In this document: positions 34,681 to 45,900 of the stretch, piece by piece
Position numbering within the stretch: position 1 is the stretch's first letter
Layout: each line of letters begins with the position of its first letter
Notes under the pieces: generated by a model
Databases searched by the model: none
What the model was told of the DNA's origin: nothing
The model's input: only the letters and a program-made list of their open reading frames with translations
Assembly (NCBI RefSeq): GCF_901000735.1
Contig: NC_081541.1
Span: forward strand, 40,889,021-40,953,020
Reading direction: 5' to 3'
DNA length: 64,000 nt
From: Corylus avellana
Lineage: Eukaryota; Streptophyta; Magnoliopsida; Fagales; Betulaceae
Program-made: the position numbers and the translations under genes

Positions 34681-34749
34681 ATTTATTTATTAACTACGAT
34701 GCATATTTATTTAATTAACTCATAAATTGGTAAATCAATAGGAAAATGC

Positions 34750-34895
34750 TAGAATCTAATAAAAACTCCACATTTTGCTCATAAAAGTCCATGTGGCAAG
34801 ATGCCACATCATATTTTTTGTGAAAAAAAAAAAAAGATGATGTGGCATGCCACATTGACTTTTAGGACAAAATATAGAGTTTTTACTAGATTCTA
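34750..34895. mobile_element. Foldback MITE, ~146 bp
   Basis: TAGAATCTAATAAAAACTC at the left pairs with GAGTTTTTACTAGATTCTA at the right. The inverted match continues through ATGTGGCA..ATGCCACATCAT around a central A-run. No clear target-site duplication was found. Confidence 0.7.
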
Positions 34896-35206
34896 TCTCA
34901 AATCAAAAAGATCAAAATCAAATAGATCTCTAATGGATGAAGGTCTCTAATTAAATCCTAATCTCTCGGGTTGACTTGAGAGTTGAAAGTATATGTGTCA
35001 GCATCAGATTGGACAATATAAACCCATACTCATAATATATGTCTCTTCTTTGTGCAACAGCCTCTTCACTTTCTCTGTAGAACCGAAGTTTCCAAAATAT
35101 ACTCCTTTTTTTCGTTCCCCATCACCTGCGCTGTATTTCTTCTTCTTCTTCTTGAAATCATCGATCGATCGATCGGTTTTCTCTGGTGGAGAGAGGAAGT
35201 GGGGCA

Positions 35207-35674
35207 ATGGATACCGTTGCCCTGTCTCAGCGTCTTCGTAACTTTTGTTTGCCCGGCCCTGGGTGGGCCACCCGCCACCACGCCTGCCGCCGGCGTTTCA
35301 GGAAGAGCTCGGTTTCTTGGCCGTCGCTGTTCTATCAGGATTACGGGATACCGGACGAGAAGGAGACACCGGAGACTGCTGCTCCGAATACCGGCGGTGG
35401 ATCTAATGAAGAGGATATGCCGATGGTGGTGAAGAAGCCAGAGAGAAAACATAGCAAGCGTGTACGACCGGCGGCGCCGAGAGTCTCAGTGAAAAAACAG
35501 AGAGTTCCGATTGCTCTACCGAACGATGAGATTGTAAAGGATTTCGTCGCCATCACCGGAAAGAGGCCGGTGAGGAAACCTCAGAAGAGAAAGAAGGTCG
35601 TTCAGAAAAAGCTCGATTATCTTTTTCCGGGTTCGGGTTTGGGTCCTATTATTATGAGTCTCTACAAAAGATAG
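35207..35674 (+). CDS. DUF1639 family protein, 155 aa
   Basis: Single exon. The ATG at 35207 (GGGGCAATGG) is taken because the frame's upstream codons contain only a GTG. The C-terminal third carries the DUF1639 signature: ALPNDEIVKDFVAITGKRPV, then RKPQKRKKVVQKKLDYLFPG. The middle is rich in Pro, Lys and Arg and resembles a nuclear basic region. DUF1639 is a plant-restricted family without known biochemical role; I infer nothing beyond possible nuclear location. A truncated duplicate lies 3.6 kb downstream. Confidence 0.85.
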   Translation: MDTVALSQRLRNFCLPGPGWATRHHACRRRFRKSSVSWPSLFYQDYGIPDEKETPETAAPNTGGGSNEEDMPMVVKKPERKHSKRVRPAAPRVSVKKQRVPIALPNDEIVKDFVAITGKRPVRKPQKRKKVVQKKLDYLFPGSGLGPIIMSLYKR

Positions 35675-36324
35675 TAAGACGACGGCAGTGGTATAATTTT
35701 TTTTTCTTTTTCTTTTTCTAAATTTTGCTGTGCAGTCTGTTTGATTGTCGAGAAAACGGAGGAAAGATTTTCTCATCGTCAATGTTTGTGATTAGTAGCC
35801 GAAATTCTATGTTTGTGTGTAGTGATTATATATATATATATTCTACTTTTGTTATGTGTTTCTTCATCCATCTATGCAAATGCAAAATTGAAAGCTTTTT
35901 TTTTTTTTTTTAATAGAATGAGGAAGGGATTGTTTTATCTACTTAAATAGGCTTGAGATCACCATCTTCTTAATTATGACATTGCCACATTAGCCTAGTA
36001 ATATGAGTATTTATAATTAACAAATGTTATAAGTACTAAATCTTTTACTAAAAAATAGGTATCGAAATGATTAAATTGATCTGTAGCTTATTCATTGCTG
36101 TCAATAGTATTTTTCATTATTAGTTATTTTGATCATCTTCAATTAATAAGTTCAACATTATTTTGGTAAAAAAATTTAGTATTTCTATCATTTCTCTTTA
36201 TAAATTTACTATAGAGCATTTACTCATCCTTTTATGTATATGATTAAATTTTATTAATTTATTGATGTATATATTATCATGCAAGTCATTTAAAATTTTC
36301 AAGTAATATGGCATCTTGAAACTC

Positions 36325-36720
36325 TTTTTTTTTTTTTTTGAAGGGAATGAGCAGAATATTATTAATGAAACAAGCACATTGCTTGATAGAGAATTACATC
36401 ACGAATACAACGGGAAACTTTCTTTTTCATCATTAAGAAATAGCGCCACTTTTGCAAGACAATCGATCCCACTATCTACAAATTGTTGAGGATGTGAATG
36501 ATTTGTAAACGTTAAATCTCGAGCCTCAATTAGATGGTCATATTTAGCTTCTTTTCACGAAGCCTGCACCACTTGAAGAGCATCATGCTAAGAGCACGTG
36601 GCTTCCACGATTACAAGGTTAATTACGTAGTCCTCTGGCGCAGCTAAAATAGCCTATACCTCACCCTTGCAGTCAGGGACTATGACACCAATACACATCT
36701 TGCAGTCAAGTAGCTGCACA
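36325..36720 (-). mobile_element. LINE 3' end with decayed RNase H
   Basis: A poly(A) appears as a T-run at 36325-36339 on plus. Minus-strand translation gives interrupted RNase H-like text (IGVIVPDCKGEV, ILAAPEDYV, LIEARDL, VDSGIDCLAKVA). It is an old 5'-truncated copy of a non-LTR element different from the young LINE. Confidence 0.65.
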
Positions 36721-37551
36721 CAAATTTAATAATAGATTCTTCCATTTATTACGAAAATGGTTAAAAATAGAATGAATTATATTATATATTGTAGACATTT
36801 TTTTTTATCTAATCTTTATTATGAGTTTGCTTATATTAGGACTCTTATGTTGCATTTGAAATTAGGAATTCTAAAGTATTGGGATTTAAATATATTATCT
36901 ATACTCCTAATCATTTTTTTTCTTTTTTTGCTTATTTAAATATCAATATTAAAAAGGAACGTAAAATTTTCCAATTTTGTTCAATAAAGTCTACTGCTTC
37001 ATTATCAACCTACATAGATGCTGCAAACGTAAAATATACTACATTTTTACTTGCAGTAAAGGATACAAATAAAACAAATGTTGATAATTTTCAAAATTAT
37101 TATTATATATATATATTGTGGTTAGAGAATGTTTTAAATGAAATGTGTGGAAGAGCAGTGAATGGAGAAAGTCATACATGAAAAAAGGAAAAGTCAACTT
37201 GACATTTACAAAGCCCTACACTCTTAAAGCAATTGCTTCAAAACAAGAGAAATGCAAGATATTTTTCTAATGTTGACTTGGTCTTACACAGAGAACACCT
37301 AGCATTTTTCTTAAAACAATGCTTAGGTATATACATTTGTGCGTAAACTCTAGTACGGGGTGAAGCATCGCACGTGTGTGCGTAGTAGGGTGCTAATGAC
37401 ACACTTGACACTAAGCATCAGAGCCCAGAAAGTGAAACTACATAATATTTATGAGCAATTTCAATTTCTTGTTCTATTATTTTTCTAATACTTAATAACA
37501 TCAATGCTGTGTTTACAAAAGAATTTATCATACGTGAATATTGTTTTCTAA

Positions 37552-37588
<37 letters not shown>

Positions 37589-37785
37589 TACCTTATCGGT
37601 TCCTCAAAAAAAAAATTATCTACGTAGAACCAAAAAAATACCAGAAAAAACCGTACGTCCCTTTTATTGTATTGTTGTTAGCATATATGTAACACAACGC
37701 AAATTACATGATCATAAATTTGCATTGCATATTTGTACTGTTTAATAGTTAAAAATCATATGATGGAAAGGCTTATTAACGCATA

Positions 37786-37789
<4 letters not shown>

Positions 37790-37820
<31 letters not shown>
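37790..37820. repeat. (TTA)n microsatellite
   Basis: About ten uninterrupted TTA units. Confidence 0.9.
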
Positions 37821-37821
<1 letters not shown>

Positions 37822-38391
37822 ACCTTATTTTCATATTACCACATGCAAGACAAGTAGATTACAACATTGTACTTCACTATTTTTAAAAAATATGTCTCTT
37901 AAGAAAAGACAAAGTTTTAAAAATATAACCGGTAGGTTAAGATAAATATTTAAAAATATGACAATAAGAAAATTAAAGACAATCATTCAAAAATATGACG
38001 ATAAGGGAAAGACAAATATTCAAAAATATAAATATTTTGAGAAAGAATAAAGAAATCATTGAAAAGATAATATTTAAATGTAATAATAAAAATAAATAGC
38101 TAAAATTGTGATGTTAGTTATTATTTAAAATAGAGAAAAATAGTTTTTGGCTATTTAGTTTACTATGGATGCTGCCCCTACGTCCATATTCTATCCAAAA
38201 TCTTAATTGCCACGTGTCCCATATACCACATATTTTAAATGTTGTTTCACAAAAGAATTTGCTACCTATAATTAATTTAGATGTAACGAAAGCAAAATAA
38301 CATAACTATAAAAGCTTTACATATTTATGGGTTCGCTAGATTTGAAATTTTCAATTAATCCTTAAGATATATATGATACATATTTATTAAT

Positions 38392-38669
38392 GAGGTTTGA
38401 TACGGACACAACACAAACTCAACTCATGACCAACTTCTCTCCTACGTGTAAAAAAAATTTGAATTTTAAACCAAATAAATTGTTTTTTTTCCCAAATTTT
38501 CAGAATCTCAAAATCCTCTCTATCAATTTTTTTTTTTTAAAAAAAAATGACACGTAGGAGAGAAGTTAGCCATAAGTTGGATTTATTTGGTTTAAAATTC
38601 AAATTTTTTTTACACGTAGGAGAGAAGTTGGCCATGAGTTGGGTTTGTGTTGTGTCCGTATCAAACCTC
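38392..38669. mobile_element. hAT-like MITE with ~88-bp TIRs
   Basis: Flanked by an exact 8-bp direct repeat TTATTAAT (38384-38391 and 38670-38677), the hAT duplication length. Ends are GAGGTTTGATACGGACAC and its reverse complement; the inverted match extends through CTCCTACGTGTAAAAAAAA and TTTAAACCAAATAAAT. The right arm contains an extra direct copy of the CACGTAGGAGAGAAGTT...TAAGTTGGATTTATT unit. Confidence 0.85.
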
Positions 38670-38689
38670 TTATTAATTATTGCTAAATC

Positions 38690-39060
38690 TAATCTAATGG
38701 ATGAAGATCTCTAAATCCTAATTTCAGTTGGGTTTCCTCTTGAGAGTTTAAAATATATGTGTCAGCATCCGATTAGACAATATACCCTACTCCATAATAT
38801 ATATTATTTAAAATATATGAGTGGCGCCAGCGCCAATAGTCTCAAAGATAAAACAAAGAGGTTTGATTGCTTTACCGAACGATGAGATTGTAAGAGATTT
38901 CATCGCCATCACCGATAAGAAGTCGGTGAGGAAACCCAAGAAGAGACCGGTTCAGGAAAAGATGGATTTTGTTTTTCTGGGTTCGGGTTCGGGTCCCGTT
39001 ATTTTGGGTATTTACAAAAATAGTAAGACGCCGGCAAGGACGGCAATGGTCTAACTTTTT
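38690..39060 (+). pseudogene. Truncated duplicate of the DUF1639 gene with its upstream region
   Basis: Frame at 38821-39054 encodes the DUF1639 motif again (IALPNDEIVRDFIAITDKK, KPKKRPVQEKMDFVFLGSGS) but has no ATG and lacks the N-terminal half. The 38690-38815 stretch matches the upstream region of the intact gene (34928-35043; shared GATGAAG.TCTCTAA, ATATGTGTCAGCATC, GACAATATA). The join skips about 430 bp, from upstream region straight into the middle of the coding part. Beyond KNSKTPARTAMV the frame ends at 39054. Probably not functional. Confidence 0.8.
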
Positions 39061-39246
39061 TATTCCGCTAAGCGGCCTATTTGGTTGTCGAGAGAACGAA
39101 CGAAAAGCTAGGTCATCTGTTTGTTCATCGTCAATGATTATTGGTCGAAATTTTGATGTTTGTGTGTAATGATTCTTTGTTATCTGTTTGTTCATCCGTC
39201 CACACAATTGTTACGTGACCAGCATGTGACTATCTGTTTTTTCTTA

Positions 39247-39440
39247 GGGGAGTTATCATGTTAGAGGAGTACTACACATCCCAAATTTTCCTCTAAAAAG
39301 TTAGTTCCCAAATAATGTGTCATAATCTCATGAGATTTATTATTTTGGGAAGTGTGTCACCAACTCATGGGATGGTGACATATCATTTGGAAACCAACTT
39401 TTGGGAAGGAAGTCTTTGGATGTCTAGCATTTTCCATCAT
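39247..39440. repeat. Imperfect foldback element
   Basis: CCCAAATAATGTGTCATAATCTCATGAG and the later CTCATGGGATGGTGACATATCATTTGG are inverted relatives, and the outer parts (GTACTACACATCCCAAA / TTTGGATGTCTAGC) also pair loosely. Likely an old MITE. Confidence 0.5.
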
Positions 39441-40492
39441 ATTAATAGGCGGTTAGTGATGTTTAATGGTCACTGTGGACAATCAGAATTAGGGTACCCC
39501 CTCTCTCAGCTAGGGTTTTATCTCTAGCAGTCGTTGGAGGGGGAGAACCTTTGTTCTCCCCCTCTAGCCCTCCTCCCCTCTCCCTCTTTTGCCTCCCTCC
39601 TCCCCTCCCATCACCCTCTTTCGCTTAGTGAGTTAGCCTATTTACTTAATGCGCCTATCTCTTTGGGTGATTTTTTTCCTTTCCCTTTCTTCTCTGCCTC
39701 TTCCCCTTCCTTTGGTCCTAGTTGTTTTTGCTTCTTTTTGTATTTGCTTTTATTGTTTTTTCTGCTTGTTTAGATACACTTTGTTGGTGATGCTCTTGGG
39801 GTTTCACTCAAACTTCCCCCTCTATTTGAGTGTGCCGCCAATCTCCTCCGCGTGCTCCGCCGCCCACCGTCCTCTGCTGGGCTTTTCTCGCGTCCCCACC
39901 GCTATGAGCTTCCAACGCCCCTTCCGTTTCTGGTTTCCGACAAGCGCGCGATCAGCTCTTCTTTCCGGCTGCTATCATCCTCTTGGTGTGCTTTTCATGT
40001 TGTTTATTTTCTTGTAATTTTGTTTGACTTTTTTTTTTTTGTTCTTTCTGTCTTGTTTTGTTTTCTTGTAGTCGTTTTTGTTTTTGCTTGTAATAATGCT
40101 TGGTCATCTCTCTCGATCTGCCCGCATGATGCACTTCGGGTTTGTTGCTTTGGTCCAGACCTTTGGGTTGTGGATGTGAACGTTATCCTGGCTTTCGGGT
40201 TGAGAATGGTGAGCTTTGGTTTGGGGTTCTTTACCTTCAATGCCGAAGAATAAGAGCTACCTATACATTGGTTTGAGTTTGTTTGGCGCAGATTTTCTAT
40301 TTAATTTGAAAATTAGTCATAAGTTAACAGATTTTGTTTGAGTCTAGAATGTAATACGTCATCTTTGATACTTGTAACCTTGTAGCTTCGACTATGATTG
40401 CTTCAGAGCTTTTGTTCTGTATTATTTAAGCTTTATGCCCGTTTATTAATGAATGAAATTGAATTGATTCATTTAAAAAAAAAAAAAAAAAA
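39441..40492 (+). other. Unassigned stretch ending in poly(A)
   Basis: A C/T-rich start (39530-39620), then open frames without recognisable protein content, then AATGAATGAAATTG followed by a pure A-run at 40472-40491. The structure (CT-rich 5' end, 3' poly(A)) is that of a retroposed transcript or of a LINE 5'/3' relic. I could not find a flanking duplication. Confidence 0.35.
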
Positions 40493-40649
40493 GGGAGTTA
40501 GTGGGGAGTTGTGGAAGTTTTGTTGAGACTTCTTTTTAGGAGAATAATTATCTCGAATTTCTGTATAATTTCCATTTCAGAATTAATTCAATCCTTCGTT
40601 TTTTTTCAATTTCCATTGTTATTTTCTAACTTTTTTAAAAGGGAAATGT

Positions 40650-41592
40650 TATTTAGGCTCCATTTGTTTGGGCATAAAATATTTTTAAAGAAGTTATTTT
40701 ACGATGAAAACATTTTTCGGCGCACGGAAAATCACAAATATTTTTTATATTTTCATTTAATCATATTAACCTATAAAATGTAATTTTTATTCCCAACATA
40801 AAAATACTAATATACAATAATTTTAAAAAATAAAACTAAAAATTATGTTTAATTAAAATATACAAATTAACTAACAATAATTTAGTGTTTTTAATATGAT
40901 TTTGCGTACACACCAACTACCGAAAAATGTTTTGCAGTGAAAACATTTTCCGATGTTGGTGACCCGACCGGGACCCGCTTGATTTTCTGTACATGCCAAA
41001 TACCGGAAAATGTTTTTTAAGAAATCATTGTTAAGAAAAATGTTTTCCGCCGAAAATATTTTTCGATGAGTCATGAGCGGGTCTTGGGAGAGTCTCGGTT
41101 AAGTCCCGGGCAGGTCCCGGGTGGGCCTTGGGCGAGTCTCAGGCGGGGTCCTGGGCAGGTCCGGTTGGGTCCCGGTCAAGTCCCAGACGAGTCTTGGTCG
41201 AGTCCCGAGTGAGTCCAGAGTAGGTCTTAGCGGGGTCCCGGGCAAGTCCGGTTAGGTCTCAGTCAAGTCCTAAGTAAGTCCCGGTCAGATCTCGGTGCGG
41301 GTCTCAGGCGAGTTCAGTTGGGTCTCGGGTGTGTCCCGAGCAGGTCCCGTCGGGGTCCTGGGCGGGTCTCAGGCAAGCCCTGGTCAAGTCCCTACAAGGT
41401 CCTGGGCAGGTCTTGACAGGGTCCGTCGATTTGAGAATCAGATGCTAAAGTCAGAAAATTAAAGAAGAATTTTCGGGTAAAGGAAAAATATTTTCCGTTG
41501 ATTATTATTTTATCTTGCACCAAATATTTGAAAATACGAAAAACATTTTTAGTAAATCATTTTACGGCGAAACAAAATGAGCCTTAGTATAT
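40650..41592. mobile_element. Foldback element with GC-rich minisatellite core
   Basis: Ends are inverted relatives: AGGCTCCATTTGTTTGGGCATAAAATATTTTT at the left, and GTTTCGCCGTAAAATGATTTAC at the right on the opposite strand ending in AAGGCTCATTTTG. The middle (41080-41430) is a degenerate ~10/20-bp tandem array of GTCCCGG(G)CAGG/AAG-like units. It has no coding capacity. Array edges carry further TTTTCCG..GAAAA motifs in both orientations. Confidence 0.7.
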
Positions 41593-42690
41593 CATACAAT
41601 TATGATAATATTGCAGTGAAAATTAGCTAATTTTGCTCTTTATAAGCCCTTGTTGATTCAAAGGTAAATTTTCATTGTCACATCATCTTAACTCTATGGC
41701 AATCATATGTTTTTAAATGTGTGTTTTGGCCTTTTCTTTTAGGACAAAAATCAAATAAAAATTTGTTTAGCTTTTTATTTATTTATTCATTTAAATTATT
41801 CAAGAATTATTTAAATTTCCAAACTTTTTTTTTTTTTGTTTTTCTTTAAAAAAAAAATTAGTTTTAGGTTTTTTTTTTTGAATTTTTATTTTATTTTAGT
41901 AAATGTATTTTCATCATTAGGGGACATTGACAATTTTGGTAGTTTGGGGTGAACATAGTCAATTGAGTGACAGTTTAAGAGGAATATGTGAAATGTTTCC
42001 TAAAATATACTATATTTTAAATCAAATAATATAAAATGTATCGGTTGTGAGTAGGGTTTTACAAAATTGCAATTTGAAAATGTAAAAAACGCTCGTTTAC
42101 AAATCATAGGAAAATAATTTGTTTTTAAAAACAGGAGATTTTAAAGGTTAAACTAAAATTTTAAAGGTCAAACTGTAATTTTACCAAACACATAACTATA
42201 TATTTTTTAATATTGTGTTTCCAAATAAATTATTTTTAAATTACACGACATACCCTTTATCAAACTCCTGATGATAAGTTATCTCATTCACAATACTGAA
42301 TGAATAATTTTGGAAGAGAAATGTTTTTTTTGTATTCTGGCGTCCATTTTGTGTATATTTTCGCTGAGTTGACATTCTTCATTCGCCTATAATTAAAAAG
42401 AAAAAAATTATCAATACCGAACGACCATGCCATCTCAACAAAAATATATCCGAAATAGACACAAAAGGGCAAAATGAAAATGAAAATGAAAAAAAAAAAA
42501 AGCATTTCTCATTTTGGAATTGCCTAGAAACAAAAATGGAACTACAAACTCTTTAATGGAAATGCAAACTCATTGTAAATAAATATTTTTATTTTTTTAA
42601 GAAAAAGACGTACAAACACCTGGCCTCGCCTGAAATCAACACAATCTATCATCACCTCAAACCAAAATCCACCGTACAAAAGACCGGAAA
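41593..42690. other. AT-rich intergenic stretch, nothing recognised
   Basis: Only A/T runs and no recognisable coding or structured element. The last part (42650 onward) is GC-richer (GACGCGACGCCGTTTACCG) and is probably promoter and 5' UTR of the hydrolase gene. Confidence 0.5.
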
Positions 42691-42991
42691 AAGTCGTACG
42701 ACGCGACGCCGTTTACCGACACGTTTCGGTGTTGTCGTTATTCCTTTGCTGTTAAGAAACCCCCCTCTCTCTTGGAATGAATAAAGCAATCGATCATTCT
42801 CTCTAAAATTGTCCCATTTCTTTGATGCGCAATTGGGTATATTCTTTTTCAGGTATTACCGTATTACTATCTATAAATTCTCCAAAATTGAGTGCGTTAT
42901 TGCTAATTGTTTGTAAATATGGAATGTTTATCCTAATTTTTTTTTTTTTTTGATGTTGTTTTTGTTATCGAATTTTTAGAATTTGGTTCCA

Positions 42992-45900
42992 ATGAAGGAA
43001 GCCATCAACGGTGAACGGGGAGAGCCAAGCGTACCGTTGGTTGTAAGTATAACCGTCTCAAACTTTTCTTGACGGTCGTTAGTTTCAAGAATTTTTGTAA
43101 ATTTCTTGTAATAGTATTAATATTTGGATGTAATTTAGGATCTGTGTTTGCCGTTTGGTCGTGTTGAATTGTGCTTTGGATTTTGGATTAAGATGGAATT
43201 GTGAGGGGACCTTACGTGGAAATCTTGGAAAATAGGCCTTGAAATCGGGATTTTTTAATTCCTTGGAATTTATTTTTCGTAGCAGTCATTTTCAATTCTT
43301 TTAGTGTTACTTTGCAAATGTTCGTGGTTTCAGAGTTATGCAGAAAAGTTTGTTAATTTGGCATTTTTCTTGTTTGCCAATGCACTGCAGCATACCTTGT
43401 TACTTCATTGATGTGGGTGTTTCTTGAAGTGAACCCTTGGTTCTTCAGGAACCGTCGATATTGCTTTGCTTTTCGCCGAAGTTGTAGCTAGGTGAATCGG
43501 GTTGAGTAAATATCATTTTTCTTGTTTGCCAATGCACTGAATCATACCCTGTTACTTCATTGATGTGGGTGTTTCTTGAAGTGAACCCTTGGTTCTTCAG
43601 GAACTGTCGATATTGCTTTGCTTTTCACCAAAGTTGTAGCTAGGTGAATTGGGTTGAGTAAAAATGTGTTCGCTATTTGTTAGATTTGAGAATAAGGTGT
43701 CACCGAAGGGTTTAAGTAGTGGGAAATCATGTTTAGGTCCCAAGGGTAGCTCAATTGGCTGAAGACCACGTCTAATGAAGCGGGGGTCACTAGTTCGAGT
43801 CTCTCATTTTTCCTCCACTTGGGGTCAATTACTTATATTTTAGTAAGCTGGGTGACTTGGCTGCCTTTTATGAGAATTGGGTATTTAATTTTTTGGTTTG
43901 GCCGGTCTTGATGGAGAATTTGTGAAAGATGGCTCTGCTTACAGTAGTGATGTTAGAATTTTGTTTTAGAATTAAGTGTCTGCATTTTAAAGAAAAACAT
44001 TTGTTCTTAGAATAATGGAGGAGCATGTGAATGTTTTTGCAAACTTGGTTTATTGAACATCACATACTGGTTTCAACTTATTCCACACCAAATTCTGCAT
44101 CTTTAATACTATAATGCATGCCATGACAGAACCCATGGGTTTCACAGCCTTTATTACTGTTCCATTTTGGAGCCGACCTAGGGGTTGACAATCTCACTTG
44201 TCCATATATCCTCTAATAATCAGGGATGATGTTAGTTCTTTGCTTCATATTCATTGAGATGATGCAGCAAAATTAGAATATTTATAATTCTTATTGCTTC
44301 TGTCATTTTTGTGGCGTATATTTTGGTAAATAAAAGAAAAGATCCTATTGTAGCTGTAACTAATAAGTTTCCTCTCGTCATCAGATTATTCAGATATTGC
44401 TATAAGGATTTTTTTATATTCAATATATAGTCACTTGGTAGCTTTACAATCATATAATGGTGTCTATAATGGCTTTCATCTTTCAGGTGCCAAATGACGG
44501 TTTGAGAAATAATGGTCTCATTCCCCAGCTATTTACCTCTGTACCATCACTCAATGAAGCTGCCTCTTATCTTGCACAAACAACTTCTTTGTTTACTGGA
44601 TGTTTCTCTGATTATTCTGGTAAGCTTCCTCCCGCATGCATATTTATCATCTCCTTTCATTACATTTTTATTTTGAAATTATAAAGAAATTTCCATAACG
44701 AGAGGAAAAAAGATTTCTCCCATCACCCCTTAAAAAAAAAAAACCCAAAAAATGTAATGCAATGGACATTGCAGTCCTATTATTTGTCACACTAATCGAG
44801 TTGATTTGAATATATATTTAGAATTTTAGGACTGAACTTTTTAGGTAGACACATAGGCTGATTGATCAATATATAAGTTTATTAGAAGATGGCAGAAATG
44901 AATTTAAGGTTTGAACTTATTAGTTAGACATCTTCCTTCAATGTTTCTATTCTGTTTGATGTTGGATTTGAATATGATATAGGTTGAGTCGAACAATTTA
45001 ATGGAACGAATCCTTTGAACAATGTTCATAATCTCATTTCTGTAAAGAATTCAAAATGCATCATATATATATATTCACTTTGCTCAGGTACTTCAGCTGC
45101 CTGATTGCAATTGTTTTTCTTTTTAACTATCAGCTGTTGCAATTATATGATACTTGTATCATTTCCCTTAATAGGCATTGGATTTGGATTTCCTGACTTA
45201 CATACTTCTGCCATTTTTGCAGTAGAACCCTCCTATAGAGATTCTGGGAATTCCATTGTACATGCACAGGAATTAATAACGTTTTCTTCTGGAGAAACTA
45301 TGGGGTCTGTGGTTACCACTAATGCTGCAGCTGCTGCTCCTCTAAATAGTGAAATAGCAAGCACCTCAGCGGGAGAGTCTTCTCAAGATGCTAGTGGAGA
45401 TGTAAATCATACTGGACAAAATGGAATTTCAATGTTTAAAAGGTATGAATTCTTTACATACCAAGTATGAAGATCTTTAATCCTTACGTTAATTTAAGAA
45501 AAATTACAATGTAATTTATATATTGAGTACATCTGCTTTAACAGACCTTGAACTTAAAGGATTACTTCTTTCATCTTGGAAAGTTTCATATGCATGAACA
45601 ATTTTTTCAATTTTATTAGTTGGTAATGGTCTACTTGATTTGATCCAAAACAATTTTTGGCATTTCTCGTCAATACTGAATCCCAATGACCTTTTTTAAT
45701 ATTTTTAGTAGGGGTTACTTGAAAACATGTAAATATGGGATAACTAAATTTGTGATAAGAAAGCTTATTGTTACTCAATTGGAATGCAGAAGAGGGGGGG
45801 AGAAGAGAAGGGATGGTGGTGGGAGGAGTACCTTGTCTTTAGTTCATGCATGAAATAGCTTCTTCTGGTTGTGATACCAGTAAGATAGCGGAAGATTATT

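Larger units (their letters stand above)
35675..38391. other. Intergenic, AT-rich
   Basis: Contains the DUF1639 3' UTR, a LINE RNase H fragment (36325-36720), a poly(A) at 37558-37586, a (TTA)n microsatellite at 37790-37820, and otherwise unrecognised AT-rich sequence. Confidence 0.5.

Noticed and set aside
35186..35206. N-terminal extension of the DUF1639 protein
   Set aside because: The frame starts with GTG; the ATG at 35207 is the natural start.
39534..40253. Hydrophobic or Ser/Phe-rich proteins
   Set aside because: Composition follows the C/T-rich DNA, the frames overlap one another, and no family is recognisable.
40472..40491. Processed pseudogene poly(A)
   Set aside because: The A-run and CT-rich start fit retroposition, but no parental gene and no flanking duplication could be seen.
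40950..41430. CRISPR-like or coding repeat array
   Set aside because: Units are degenerate and contiguous without spacers; this is a eukaryotic minisatellite.
43738..43830. Functional tRNA gene
   Set aside because: A and B boxes are present, but no cloverleaf closes and a SINE-like second copy exists.
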